64,000 bases of DNA from CAWDMN01 sp963803155 (GTDB taxonomy: Bacteria > Acidobacteriota > Terriglobia > Versatilivoradales > Versatilivoraceae). Position 1 is the first letter of the stretch, and every line of letters starts with the position of its first letter. The stretch is taken from contig CAWDMN010000026.1 in assembly GCA_963803155.1 (NCBI GenBank), forward strand, positions 1 through 64,000, read 5' to 3'. Below the pieces are notes generated by a model. It searched no databases and was not told the DNA's origin. It was given only the letters and a program-made list of their open reading frames with translations. Made by a program: the position numbers and the translations under genes. Below are positions 9,372-18,743 of the stretch, in pieces.

Positions 9372-10110
9372 CGACGACGAGGACGAGTTAGGCACAGCGG
9401 GAAAAATGTCCTTTCTCGACCATCTGGACGAGTTGCGACGCCGCTTAATCATCTCTCTTTCTGCTTTGGGGATCGGCTTCCTGGTTTGTTGGTCATTTTC
9501 GGCCAAGATCTACGATTTTCTCGCTCTCCCCATTACTCAACATTTGAACGGCAAGAAGCTGGTTTTCACCAATCCCACGGAACCCTTTACGTTGTACATG
9601 AAAGTGGCTTTTATTGCGGGAATTTTCCTGAGTGCCCCAATCCTTGTTTGGCAAATTTGGCTGTTCATCTCTCCTGGACTCTATAAACGAGAAAAAAAAT
9701 TCGCGGTCCCCTTTATTTTCTTCTCAAGCCTGCTATTTATCATGGGAGGAGTTTTCGCTTACTATATTGCCTTCCCGATGTCGCTCAAATTCCTCTTAAG
9801 CGTCGGAGAGAGCTTCGACCCCATGGTCACCATCACCGAATATCTCGATTTGGCAATGACGGTCTACCTGGGGTGTGCCATCATTTTTGAGATTCCCATC
9901 TTAATTTTCTTCCTTTCTGTTTTCGGGCTGGTTAGCGCCAGTTTCCTGATGCGCAATCTGCGCTATGCTATTCTGATAATTTTTATTGTCGCTGCCGTCA
10001 TTACTCCGACTACCGACATACCCACGATGATGGTTTTTGCCATGCCGATGTTGATGCTGTATCTGGTTGGAGTATTGGTGGCTTGGATTTTTGGCAAAAA
10101 GCGCGAATAG
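9361..10110 (+). CDS. tatC: Sec-independent translocase TatC
   Basis: A 249-residue inner-membrane protein with six predicted transmembrane helices. The conserved N-terminal segment is present (MSFLDHLDELRRRLIIS), as is the FTNPTEPFTLYMKVAF loop characteristic of TatC. It binds the twin-arginine motif of folded export substrates. It overlaps the end of tatA by 11 nt and belongs to the same operon under the 9034 promoter. Length fits the family. Confidence 0.95.
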   Translation: MFIDDDEDELGTAGKMSFLDHLDELRRRLIISLSALGIGFLVCWSFSAKIYDFLALPITQHLNGKKLVFTNPTEPFTLYMKVAFIAGIFLSAPILVWQIWLFISPGLYKREKKFAVPFIFFSSLLFIMGGVFAYYIAFPMSLKFLLSVGESFDPMVTITEYLDLAMTVYLGCAIIFEIPILIFFLSVFGLVSASFLMRNLRYAILIIFIVAAVITPTTDIPTMMVFAMPMLMLYLVGVLVAWIFGKKRE

Positions 10111-10314
10111 TGCTTCTTTCGGCTGCTTTCAATCGGTCATTTTTCGTTGCCGCTCTGATTTTTCATTTGAATAGGGTCAGTTATTAATGTACATTGAATG
10201 TAGCAATTGACGACTTTTAAGCAACCTTTGGAGTGTGCCAATACTTCTAAATCTCGTTGCGGGAGAACCCGCCGCCAATAAAAACCTTTAACGAAAATGA
10301 GAAAGGATGGAACC

Positions 10315-11025
10315 ATGTTCACAAAGAAGAGGAGATTCTTGACGGCTGCATTGATGGGAATCTTTGTCCTGACGCTAGTTTCCGGATGTGCTACCAAGAA
10401 ATACGTCAAACAACAAATTGATCCGATTAGCGGCAAAGTGGATGAGCTGACCCAGATGACCAAGAAGAATGAGACGGCCATTAAAGACGTGGACACCAGA
10501 GCCCAAGCTGGCATTCAAACTGTACAAACTAAGGCCAATGAGGTAGATCAAAAGGCTGTCTCCGCCGGTCAGAAAGCAGACCAGGCTCAACAGTCCGCTC
10601 AGAATGCTCAAACTCAAATCACGAATGTGGAGACCAATTTCAACCAGCGATTTGCCAACATTGACAATTACAAAAAAGTGGACGCCGCCACAATCAATTT
10701 TGACAATAACAAGTACAAACTCACGGATGCCGCCAAGGCTACTCTCGATCAATTGGCCGCGAAGGTGAAAGATACAAAGGGATATGTCCTCGAAGTCCAG
10801 GGATTCACCGACAGCCGGGGCAGCGAAGGATATAACCTGACTCTGAGCCAAAAGCGATCTGAGAGTGTGGTCCGTTATCTATCCTCTCAATATCAAATCC
10901 CTGTTTTCCGGATGGCTGTGGTCGGACAAGGTTCCGCCAAAGAAGTGGAATCCAACAAGACTAAGCAGGGACGGGCAGCCAACCGCCGTGTAGAAATCAC
11001 CTTGCTTCGTTCTGAGCTGAAGTAA
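10315..11025 (+). CDS. OmpA-family peptidoglycan-binding lipoprotein
   Basis: A 236-residue protein with a lipoprotein signal (hydrophobic LMGIFVLTLVSGC, lipobox Cys followed by ATKK). A long Ala/Gln/Thr-rich coiled-coil region follows (about residues 35-115), then a C-terminal OmpA-like domain. This includes YVLEVQGFTDSRGSEGYNL, LSQKRSESVVRYL and the terminal GRAANRRVEI, which holds the Asp/Arg pair that binds diaminopimelate. It should tether the outer membrane to the cell wall, like Pal. ATG at 10315 is preferred over 10297 because AAAGGA precedes it at proper distance. A strong terminator follows, so it is monocistronic on the right. Confidence 0.9.
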   Translation: MFTKKRRFLTAALMGIFVLTLVSGCATKKYVKQQIDPISGKVDELTQMTKKNETAIKDVDTRAQAGIQTVQTKANEVDQKAVSAGQKADQAQQSAQNAQTQITNVETNFNQRFANIDNYKKVDAATINFDNNKYKLTDAAKATLDQLAAKVKDTKGYVLEVQGFTDSRGSEGYNLTLSQKRSESVVRYLSSQYQIPVFRMAVVGQGSAKEVESNKTKQGRAANRRVEITLLRSELK

Positions 11026-11055
11026 GTTTCTTCTCGGGGAGGCATTGTGGAAACA

Positions 11056-11090
11056 AAAGGCCAGGCAGACCATTGCCTGGCCTTTTTATT
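11056..11090 (+). terminator. Intrinsic terminator of the OmpA-family gene
   Basis: A 12-bp stem AAAGGCCAGGCA / TGCCTGGCCTTT (11056-11067 with 11074-11085) with a 6-nt loop, followed by a T-rich tract, 30 nt after the stop codon. Confidence 0.92.
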
Positions 11091-11472
11091 TTTACTCTTG
11101 AACTGAGGGTGGATGCAGCGCCCAGCGCGCTCCTCACGGTGCTTCGAGCTGCCTCTATAACAATGGCGGCAAAGGGCCAATTGTTGGAGCACATTCAGAC
11201 GCTCGCCTCTGGGATTTCCCATTCTCCCCCCCGCGGTAGCCTCATTTGGAGGGACGTTCGGCACGGCAAGATGTCTCGCCAATTTATGGCACCCTTGCAC
11301 AATGCTGCAAGTTCGCTCAAAACTCCAGGAGGATTTTAGCGGGATTCCCGACAAAATCCAGTTAATAAGTCTCGCAGACATCACAAGAATTGCGATGTCA
11401 CTGTTGCTCCAATATTCCTTTCAACGGCCCTCGGAGAAAGGGCGGACACACACTTGCACCCACGATTTTTTT

Positions 11473-12813
11473 ATGGATCATCCTCACTCTCATGTCGTAA
11501 AAGGCCGTCCAATATTTAAAAGGCACCTTTACATCAGCAGCATCCTTTTTGGCGGGATCCTGCTGTTGACCACGGTAGTTCTGCTTTATCTGGCTCAGGA
11601 ATCCAGCCGGGAGCGGATCAGTGTCGAGTTGCGTCTGATCAGTGAAGATTTCGCCAAACAAGTCAGAGAGCTGATCGCATTCACCCCGGAATCCCAATCC
11701 CTCAAAAGCGAAATAGATCGTCTTATTAATGAACAAAATGAGGTTGTCTACCTGTTTGTGCAAGATTTGTCTGGCCAAATTATGACCCAAGCATTCAAAC
11801 CCGGACGTGAACTGGAACAAATTCGATTCCCCCAGCTTCTGGTCACACCCAAAAAACCACGCCCACCCGAAGCTTCGATCCCTTCCATGCAAAATCCTTC
11901 TGAAGAATTGGTGGATCGAATCGTCATTCTGCCTTCTCCCAAAAAAGAGCAGCTGCTTTACATACATGTCGGTATCAGCCGGACTCTAGTGGAACGAAAT
12001 TTCTTAAAGTGGAAAGGAACTATTTTTGGTCGAATTCTTTTTACGGCCGCCGGCATCGTGATTTTATTATCTCTTGTGTTGGTTTATGTGCTTTGGCTCC
12101 TCAAAAAAGCCCAAGTTGTCGAGGCAGAAGCTCATGAAGCGGACCAACTTGCCTACCTGGGGACATTGGCCAGCGGTTTGGCCCACGAAATCCGCAATCC
12201 CTTAAGTGCGATGAATCTCAATTTGCAGATGATCGAAGAAGATTTGGAAGAGGCTCCCCGCGCTCAGAGTGATGTGGCCCTTCTGCTTCAGAGCACGAGG
12301 CATGAGATTCGGCGTCTGGAGAAGTTGGCCACTCATTTCCTGCTATACGCGAAGCCGTTTCAGTTGAATCCACAAAGGATCGATGTACGGGGCCTGATCG
12401 AAGAAGTGACGAATCTGGTGCGTCAGGAGTGTCAACGGGATAATATCGACCTGTCGTTGCAGATTCCCCCCACCCCGATGATTTACAAACTGGACCGAGA
12501 TTTATTGAAACAAGCGCTTCTCAATTTAATTATCAACGCGATGGATGCGGTCAAACTCGGCGCGGCATCCCCTCGACAAATCACGGTTGAAGCCACTCTC
12601 CTGGAAGGCAGGCTACATCTGCGGATCCTAGATTCCGGACCCGGCGTCAGCTCAGAAGAAGCTCAGCAGATCTTTAAAGTCTTCTATTCCGGTAAGCGCG
12701 GAGGGACCGGTCTGGGATTGCCAATCGCCCGGCGTATTGCAGAAAGCCATGGAGGTTCCATTCGTTGGCAGAACCGGCCAGAAGGCGGGGCCGAATTTTT
12801 AATTGTGATTTGA
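11473..12813 (+). CDS. Membrane sensor histidine kinase
   Basis: About 446 residues from ATG 11473; ATG at 11395 or 11302 would extend an unconserved N-terminus, and none has a good ribosome site. Layout: transmembrane helix 1 (LYISSILFGGILLLTTVVLL), a periplasmic sensor of about 150 residues, transmembrane helix 2 (ILFTAAGIVILLSLVLVYVL), then a HisKA helix with LASGLAHEIRNPLSAM (His about 238). The ATPase domain has the N-box NLIINAMDAV, the G1 box LDSGPGVS and the G2 box GGTGLGLPIARRI. No response regulator lies next to it, so it is an orphan kinase and its signal is unknown. Confidence 0.88.
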   Translation: MDHPHSHVVKGRPIFKRHLYISSILFGGILLLTTVVLLYLAQESSRERISVELRLISEDFAKQVRELIAFTPESQSLKSEIDRLINEQNEVVYLFVQDLSGQIMTQAFKPGRELEQIRFPQLLVTPKKPRPPEASIPSMQNPSEELVDRIVILPSPKKEQLLYIHVGISRTLVERNFLKWKGTIFGRILFTAAGIVILLSLVLVYVLWLLKKAQVVEAEAHEADQLAYLGTLASGLAHEIRNPLSAMNLNLQMIEEDLEEAPRAQSDVALLLQSTRHEIRRLEKLATHFLLYAKPFQLNPQRIDVRGLIEEVTNLVRQECQRDNIDLSLQIPPTPMIYKLDRDLLKQALLNLIINAMDAVKLGAASPRQITVEATLLEGRLHLRILDSGPGVSSEEAQQIFKVFYSGKRGGTGLGLPIARRIAESHGGSIRWQNRPEGGAEFLIVI

Positions 12814-12888
12814 TCTCCACTTTTTCGGAATTCTCTCTGACAAGAGAAGAACTCAAGATAATTCCTTTTGCCCGGAATCTTAACTCTT

Positions 12889-13252
12889 CTAACGCATGTT
12901 CGCTTCTTGAGGTATGAGCCAAATGGCCGCGGTGATGAGGGCCACCGCATGGTCCAGGAATTGGGAGCTTGTCCGATCGTTTGGATCTGTGCGCTTCTCC
13001 TCCTGGAAGAAGCAGTGCTCGCCTGCCGCCGCCATTGTCATGTAAATGCCAAAAGCTTTCTTCCGGGGGAACTCCCCTTGAATTCTCAATCCGTGCGCGC
13101 CATTGCGATAATTCTCCGGCTAAATTGAGGTCTCTCGGGATCTTGGCCCTGCGCGGCTCATCCGAGAGCTGAAACTTTCCAGAGTTCGCCTGCATGGTCA
13201 TACTCTCGATTGGCGGACAGAGGTGCTTTATGGCCTTCTGGTAGACTGTCAC
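12889..13252 (-). pseudogene. Possible frameshifted small hypothetical gene
   Basis: Two overlapping minus-strand frames look protein-like in sequence. One runs from about 13252 to 13090 (SGKFQLSDEPRRAKIPRDLN, then GELSQWRARI). The other runs from about 13089 to 12889 (QGEFPRKKAFGIYMTMAAAG, then an EEKRTDPNDRTSSQFLDH segment). A single-base shift near 13090 would fuse them into roughly 120 residues. I do not recognise a family, and chance open frames remain possible. Confidence 0.28.
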
Positions 13253-13402
13253 AAGATTTTTTGAACCTTGAGAAGAAATTGATGCAATTGAGCTGTGGTT
13301 GAATAAAGCCGGCCGCGCTACACCCGAGAGGGTGAGCTGGGGGAGGGGGAAAAGGAATGATTCTAACCGCGCTTGGTCACAGGGACCTCACCGATGTTTC
13401 CA

Positions 13403-13444
13403 CAAAAAAAAGACCCTGGGGGATTTGCGAATCCCCCAGGGTCT
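13403..13444 (-). terminator. Intrinsic terminator of groL
   Basis: A perfect 15-bp stem (13411-13425 with 13430-13444) and a 4-nt loop. On the minus strand it is followed by eight T (13410-13403). It sits 16 nt past the groL stop. Confidence 0.95.
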
Positions 13445-13459
13445 GACTGGAGAAAAAAA

Positions 13460-15094
13460 TCAATACATGTCTCCCCCGCCCATACCGTGATGGCCGCCCG
13501 GCATGGGGGCTTTCTTTTCCTCTTCAGGAATCTCCGCCACCAGGGCCTCCGTGGTCAACAACAGGCCGGAAATGGAGGCAGCGTTTTGCAGCGCGGTGCG
13601 CGCCACTTTGGTGGGATCGATGACTCCGGATTTCACCATGTCCCCATAGGTATCGGACGCGGCATTGTAGCCAAAGGTGGTGCTTTTCTCCTTGCGCACC
13701 CTCTCTACCACGACGGCGCCCTCCACTCCGGCATTCTGAGCAATCATGCGCAACGGTTCTTCCAAGGCCCGCCGCACAATGGTGGCCCCGATCTGTTCAT
13801 CCCCTTCCAGTTTTAAATTATCCAAAACAGATTGAGCTCGAATAAAGGCAACGCCGCCGCCCGGCACAATTCCCTCTTCCACTGCCGCGCGAGTTGCATG
13901 CATGGCGTCTTCCACCCGGGCTTTCTTCTCTTTCATTTCGGTTTCCGTGGCGGCGCCAACTTTGATCACTGCCACTCCGCCCACCAACTTGGCCAACCGT
14001 TCCTGCAATTTCTCGCGATCATAATCGGAAGTGGTTTCTTCAATTTGAACCCGCAGCTGTTTGACGCGGCCTTCAATATCGGCGGTTTTTCCGCTCCCCT
14101 CCACGATGGTGGTGTTGTCCTTGTCAATGACTATCTTTTTGGCAAAGCCCAGATCGGAAACCTGCACGTTTTCCAATTTGATTCCCAAATCCTCACTGAT
14201 CACCCGGCCCCCCGTCAAGATCGCAATATCTTCCAGCATGGCTTTTCGCCGATCTCCAAACCCAGGGGCTTTGATCGCCGCACAGTTTAAAGTGCCGCGC
14301 AATTTGTTCACCACCAACGTTGCCAAAGCCTCACCTTCCACCTCTTCGCAAACGATCAGGAAGGGCTTGCCATTCCGTGCAATCTGTTCCAACAGGGGAA
14401 GAAGGTCCTTCATGTTGCTGATCTTCTTTTCATAAATCAGAATCTGGCAATTTTCCAGCACGCATTCCATCCGGTCGGGATCCGTCACAAAGTAAGGGGA
14501 AAGATATCCACGATCAAACTGCATCCCTTCCACTACATCCAAAGCAGTCTCAATAGTCTTAGCTTCTTCGACGGTGATCACGCCATCTTTCCCAACTTTT
14601 TTCATAGCTTCGGCAATGATGTTTCCGATGGTTTGATCGCCATTGGCGGAGACGGTTCCAACTTGCGCAATCATTTCACCCTGCACCGGCTTGGAAAGTT
14701 TCTGAACATCTTCAATGACGGCCTCAACTGCCTTGTCAATTCCCCGCTTCAAACCCATGGGGTTGGCGCCAGCTGCCACCATCTTTACTCCTTCGCGAAA
14801 AATCGATTGAGCCAAAACGGTGGCCGTCGTGGTTCCATCCCCCGCCACATCGCTGGTTTTAGATGCCACTTCCCGAACCATCTGCGCGCCCATATTCTCA
14901 AGTGGATCCTTCAATTCAATTTCCTTGGCAACGGTCACGCCATCTTTGGTGATATTTGGAGAACCGAACTTTTTGTCGAGCACGACATTGCGGCCCTTGG
15001 GACCCAATGTAATCTTTACGGCATCGGCCAGTTGGTTTACTCCCCGCAGAATCGCCTGCCGGGACTCTTCACCTTGAACAATCTGTTTAGCCAT
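13460..15094 (-). CDS. groL: Chaperonin GroEL
   Basis: A 544-residue chaperonin. Family landmarks include the start region with ITLGPKGRNVVLDKKFGSP, the ATP motif DGTTTATVLAQ and the apical KAPGFGDRRKAMLEDIA segment. The equatorial Asp lies in VVEGMQFDRGYLSPYF/PGGGVAFIRA surroundings, and the tail is Gly/Met-rich (GGHHGMGGGDMY). It folds cytoplasmic proteins in a double-ring cage with GroES. The ribosome site GGAGGAATTGA is strong. It is downstream of groS but separated by 374 nt, and no CIRCE operator is present in front of it, which is unusual for a groESL locus. Confidence 0.98.
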   Translation of the reverse strand: MAKQIVQGEESRQAILRGVNQLADAVKITLGPKGRNVVLDKKFGSPNITKDGVTVAKEIELKDPLENMGAQMVREVASKTSDVAGDGTTTATVLAQSIFREGVKMVAAGANPMGLKRGIDKAVEAVIEDVQKLSKPVQGEMIAQVGTVSANGDQTIGNIIAEAMKKVGKDGVITVEEAKTIETALDVVEGMQFDRGYLSPYFVTDPDRMECVLENCQILIYEKKISNMKDLLPLLEQIARNGKPFLIVCEEVEGEALATLVVNKLRGTLNCAAIKAPGFGDRRKAMLEDIAILTGGRVISEDLGIKLENVQVSDLGFAKKIVIDKDNTTIVEGSGKTADIEGRVKQLRVQIEETTSDYDREKLQERLAKLVGGVAVIKVGAATETEMKEKKARVEDAMHATRAAVEEGIVPGGGVAFIRAQSVLDNLKLEGDEQIGATIVRRALEEPLRMIAQNAGVEGAVVVERVRKEKSTTFGYNAASDTYGDMVKSGVIDPTKVARTALQNAASISGLLLTTEALVAEIPEEEKKAPMPGGHHGMGGGDMY

Positions 15095-15468
15095 TCAATT
15101 CCTCCTTCAAATCTGTAGAGTTATATTCAAGTTTTATTCTCAATTACTCTCCAGTGTCGATATCTGGAGCAACCATTTTCAAGACAGAGCGGCGCTTTTT
15201 ATTCTCATCCGATCCAGTGCAAGTGCAAGTTAATGGCAGAATGCTATTATCGAAATTTCCATCATCACAGAGCATGGTCCATTAGCTATTTCAAAGACTG
15301 AGTCACAACAGAGGATTCTTGGGCCAGCCCAAAAAACTCTCTGCTTCCAGCGCCTATTCCAGAGAAACTGAGCAACTGCACAGTTTCCTTGGTTCTGAGA
15401 GCCGATGAGTATGCAACAAGCTTAGAGGTGCTTCATCTGTCGATCCCATAGTCCAAGACCAAGTCTCG
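15095..15468. other. Long groS-groL spacer
   Basis: 374 bases with no supported gene between two genes that usually abut. A short inverted repeat (CTCCAG ... CTGGAG, about 15150-15170) lies near the groL side. An internal groL promoter is plausible but I could not identify a strong one. Confidence 0.5.
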
Positions 15469-15756
15469 CTAGGAGAGAATGCCGAGGATCTCGTCTTCCT
15501 TCAAAATCAGGTAATCTTCACCATCCACTTTAATTTCAGATCCAGAATACTTCCCAAAAAGAATCCTGTCTCCTTCTTTCACCTCTAAGTTCAATTTAGT
15601 GCCGTTCTCCAACACTTTGCCATTTCCGACGGCCTTCACAATTCCCTCTTGCGGTTTTTCTTTGGCGGTATCGGGAATAATGATTCCACCCTTGATTGTC
15701 TCTTGTTCCTCCACTCGCTTGACCAGAATCCTGTCATGTAAGGGCTTCACTTTCAT
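15469..15756 (-). CDS. groS: Co-chaperonin GroES
   Basis: A 95-residue protein from MKVKPLHDRILVKRVEEQET, with the mobile loop GGIIIPDTAKEKPQ and the closing LILKEDEILGIL, typical of Cpn10. It caps the GroEL ring. The start at 15756 is chosen because family members begin there; an in-frame upstream start would add unconserved residues. A CIRCE operator and a sigma-70 promoter lie directly upstream, so transcription should be repressed by HrcA and released on heat shock. Confidence 0.97.
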   Translation of the reverse strand: MKVKPLHDRILVKRVEEQETIKGGIIIPDTAKEKPQEGIVKAVGNGKVLENGTKLNLEVKEGDRILFGKYSGSEIKVDGEDYLILKEDEILGILS

Positions 15757-15801
15757 AATTTTAGTCTCCTTTCGTCCTGTAAATACCATCTACTTTTCTG
15801 A

Positions 15802-15828
15802 TTAGCACTCACCACCGCAGAGTGCTAA
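15802..15828. promoter_or_regulatory. CIRCE heat-shock operator
   Basis: A perfect TTAGCACTC, 9-nt spacer, GAGTGCTAA: the exact CIRCE consensus bound by the HrcA repressor. It lies 46 nt upstream of the groS start and overlaps the -10 box. Confidence 0.97.
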
Positions 15829-15856
15829 TTTAACCGCAAAAAAGCAGCAATGTCAA
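15828..15856 (-). promoter_or_regulatory. groS promoter
   Basis: On the minus strand TTGACA (15856-15851), a 17-nt spacer and TTAAAT (15833-15828). The -10 element runs into the CIRCE operator, so HrcA binding would block initiation. Confidence 0.75.
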
Positions 15857-15934
15857 GCGTGGGGATATACAGGATAGAGTGGATGGATTTTCGGTTACGG
15901 GGAAAGGAATTTGCACCAGAATAAAGGGGCACTT

Positions 15935-16144
15935 CTAATGATTTTTCTGGTGATTGTAAGAAGCCAGCTTCTTGGTGAGTGTATTGCGATGGATGCCCAG
16001 CGCCTGGGCGGCCTTAGTCTGGTTGCCCCGGCTTTTTTCCAAGACTTTAAGAATATATTTCTTTTCAAACTCACAAAGCGCTTCATCGAGCAGAAGACCC
16101 TGATCAATCAATTGTCCAATAATTGCTTCCAGCTTTTCTTTCAC
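15935..16144 (-). CDS. Fis-family helix-turn-helix protein
   Basis: A 69-residue protein whose C-terminal half is a Fis-type DNA-binding domain: YILKVLEKSRGNQTKAAQAL followed by GIHRNTLTKKLASY. The same domain closes NtrC-type activators, but here it stands alone, as in Fis nucleoid proteins. The N-terminal 25 residues (LEAIIGQLIDQGLLLDEAL) would provide the dimer helix. It lies 107 nt upstream of the groS operator region in the same orientation. Likely a global or local transcription factor. Confidence 0.82.
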   Translation of the reverse strand: MKEKLEAIIGQLIDQGLLLDEALCEFEKKYILKVLEKSRGNQTKAAQALGIHRNTLTKKLASYNHQKNH

Positions 16145-16802
16145 GGAATATACTCCATCGTTACTAATGCAGATAATAATCTTATTGCCGTCTATTAAAA
16201 GTCGTTTTATGAAGTGCCCTTTTTTGCAGTGCCGTTTTCCGGCCGCTTAAAACGGCCTCAAGGCGCGATGGCAAGCAGTGAATCCGGATCCACGAAGATG
16301 ATAAATTTAAGTGTAATTACTCAGCTCTCCGCCGCCCAGCGATCAAATCAAGAAGCACAAAACCCGCGAAAGTGTGAGAGTAACCGCCTGGGAATCGGAG
16401 ACCAATGCACATGAAGACGAGCGGTTCACTTGCTGACACTTTGCTCTTTTGGCATGGCAAGGCGAAGAAGCCAAGCAAAGTGAAACAGCACAAAGCATCG
16501 GCGAATGATCAGTGTGGCGGTTCAAAACCATGCTGTTAAATTTCCTTGGAAGCCAAAGAGGAAGTGCCCGGACCCGAAGAATTACTTTTATTAATAAATA
16601 GGCCCTTAGAAGAATTCTTTCCCCCAGTCAGAGGAAAACCGCTAAAACAGATGCCTTACCCGACGAATCCGATTTCCTCCCCCCGGTGAAAGCGTCATCC
16701 CCATCTGCGGATAATCCCGTGAATCCATTCGGCACGCAATGACCGGCCAACAGAGGGGAAAGAGCATTCGTAAGTGAAGGCCTCAAATTCCAGAGAACTT
16801 GT
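16145..16802. other. Intergenic region with an inverted repeat
   Basis: About 650 bases with no supported gene. CACTTTGCT (16437-16445) and AGCAAAGTG (16474-16482) form a 9-bp inverted repeat with further GGC/GCC pairing inside. It could be part of a structured transcript or a remnant repeat. Confidence 0.4.
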
Positions 16803-17366
16803 TTACGGTTTATCCGCGGATTTTCCGGCAACACCGCTCCAAATATTCTCGATTTTACGATATCCTTCGAGGAACTTGGCGCTCAACTCCCGCGGAGTAA
16901 TGATCGCCAAGATCCTGGCGCCGGCAAGCAAATAAGGGGCAAACTTCGCGTTCTGAACACTCTCCAGCTTGAGCGGAAATGCTGTGAAAATCAGGAAGAA
17001 CACGGATCCAATCAGCCAACCTCGAATAACTCCAAAGGCGCCTCCCAATAGACGGTCAAACCATTGTAGCTGGGTGAGCTTGATGAGCCGGTGGACAATC
17101 CAACTGACCAAGGCTCCAGCAATGGCACACCCCAGAAAAATGGTCAAAAAGCCTAGCAGAGAAGCAATATCTTGGGTTTTAACATAGGCGATAAAAAAGC
17201 GTCCCGGGATGGGATAAAACCAGGAGGCCAAAACTAATCCCAGCACAATGGAGCCGAGCGATATGGCTTCCCGCGCAAATCCCTTGATAATGCTGCTGAC
17301 GACAGAACTGATCAGGATGACGAGGAAAATCCAATCCAATACAGTCAACTGGAATAAAAAGGACAT
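16803..17366 (-). CDS. CvpA-family membrane protein
   Basis: A 187-residue protein with four hydrophobic helices. It opens LTVLDWIFLVILISSVVSSI and continues KGFAREAISLGSIVLGLVLA, the CvpA (colicin V production) signature. The glycine-rich third helix and the WFDRLLGGAFGVIRGWLIGS segment are conserved. CvpA proteins are inner-membrane proteins linked to envelope homeostasis; the exact role is unclear. It lies downstream of purC in the same orientation, a recurring partnership in bacteria (cvpA is next to purF in E. coli). Confidence 0.85.
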   Translation of the reverse strand: MSFLFQLTVLDWIFLVILISSVVSSIIKGFAREAISLGSIVLGLVLASWFYPIPGRFFIAYVKTQDIASLLGFLTIFLGCAIAGALVSWIVHRLIKLTQLQWFDRLLGGAFGVIRGWLIGSVFFLIFTAFPLKLESVQNAKFAPYLLAGARILAIITPRELSAKFLEGYRKIENIWSGVAGKSADKP

Positions 17367-17514
17367 GCTAAGCCCTCAGAAGAAAAATTGATCCAGATCC
17401 AGAGATTCATCTGCCACGAAAATCCCAGCCAGTAAGCCTTTAGATTGAACCCGAATTTTGGCAGCAACCAGAACCACGCGGTGGAAAGATTCGACACCTA
17501 TTCAAACGTCCAGC

Positions 17515-18408
17515 TTAGAGAGGCCTTCCCGTGAGCCACTCGTAAGCTTCCCGATATTTCCGGCTGGTGCCTTCCACTACCCAATCAGGCAGGGATGGTG
17601 CCGGAGGTTGTTTATTCCATCGGATTTCTTCCAGATAATCCCGCACAAACTGTTTATCGAATGATTTTTGAGAACGGCCCGGAGCATAATCAGCCGCGGG
17701 CCAAAAACGTGAAGAATCCGGAGTGAGCGCTTCATCAATCAAGATGATTTCATTTTCAATAATTCCGAACTCAAATTTGGTGTCCGCAATGATAATGCCG
17801 CGAAGGGCTGCATATTTTGCCGCTTTGGCATAGATGCCCAAAGAATAGTCCCGCAGTTTTTCGGCCTGATTCTTCCCCACCAAGGAACAAACTTGATCAA
17901 ACGAGATATTCTCGTCATGTCCCGAGGCAGCCTTGGTAGAAGGGGTAAAAATCGGTTCAGGCAACTGACTTGACTCCAATAAGCCCGCGGGGAGAGGAAT
18001 TCCGCAAACCGACTGATTTTTCTGGTAATCCTTCCATCCCGAGCCGGAGAGATAGCCCCGCACTACGCATTCCACGGACATGGGTTTGGCTTTTCGAACC
18101 AGCATGGAGCGTCCACTGAGCTCTTTTTCATATTTCAGAAGCATTTTGGGATATTCCGCAGCCTCGGCAGTCACCAAATGATTGGGCACAATTCCCCTGA
18201 CAAAATCAAACCAAAAAAGTGACATTTGAGTCAGCACTTTCCCTTTGTCGGGAATACCGCTGGCCAAAATGTAGTCAAAGGCTGAAATTCGATCTGTCGC
18301 GATAATGAGCAACTGGCCGCCGATTTCATAGATGTCTCGAACTTTTCCCCGGCCCAACAAACGGCAATCTGGCAACGCGGCTTCCAATAGCACTTTTTCT
18401 TGGCTCAT
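17515..18408 (-). CDS. purC: SAICAR synthase PurC
   Basis: A 297-residue phosphoribosylaminoimidazole-succinocarboxamide synthase. Recognised segments are LLGRGKVRDIYEIGGQLLI, the nucleotide-binding ATDRISAFDYILASGIPDKG, VVRGYLSGSGWKDYQ, IIADTKFEFGI and LTPDSSRFWPA. It condenses CAIR with aspartate using ATP in purine synthesis, in the cytoplasm. Length matches the longer, yeast-like subgroup. It is probably co-transcribed with the downstream cvpA gene after a 148-nt gap. Confidence 0.95.
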   Translation of the reverse strand: MSQEKVLLEAALPDCRLLGRGKVRDIYEIGGQLLIIATDRISAFDYILASGIPDKGKVLTQMSLFWFDFVRGIVPNHLVTAEAAEYPKMLLKYEKELSGRSMLVRKAKPMSVECVVRGYLSGSGWKDYQKNQSVCGIPLPAGLLESSQLPEPIFTPSTKAASGHDENISFDQVCSLVGKNQAEKLRDYSLGIYAKAAKYAALRGIIIADTKFEFGIIENEIILIDEALTPDSSRFWPAADYAPGRSQKSFDKQFVRDYLEEIRWNKQPPAPSLPDWVVEGTSRKYREAYEWLTGRPL

Positions 18409-18743
18409 AACACTCTCATGGAATTGTCACAAACAATTAGCGACATCAGATGAGCGGCTCAAGTATCGTCGCAAAATCGCCGATTCTTAAGACTCTATCA
18501 AGCTAGCTGATTGATCTTTTTATGGCGAGTCCGGAAAAAAATGTCGCTGTCATCATTAAACCGGACAATATTCTATGCTACGGGCAGAGGGTGACATTCT
18601 AGCGCTTTTTTATTTTTTAACCAAAAAAAAAGAGGATATCATTTCACAATAGTAGTTTGACGCGCTCTGGCAACGGCAGATTCAACCTGCGACCGAAGAT
18701 AATCCGCTTGCAAAGTTTCCAATTTTTCGTGTGTAATGGCTGT

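Noticed and set aside
12674..13252. Single 192-residue minus-strand gene
   Set aside because: Its second half runs antisense into the 3' end of the histidine kinase gene and loses protein-like composition there.
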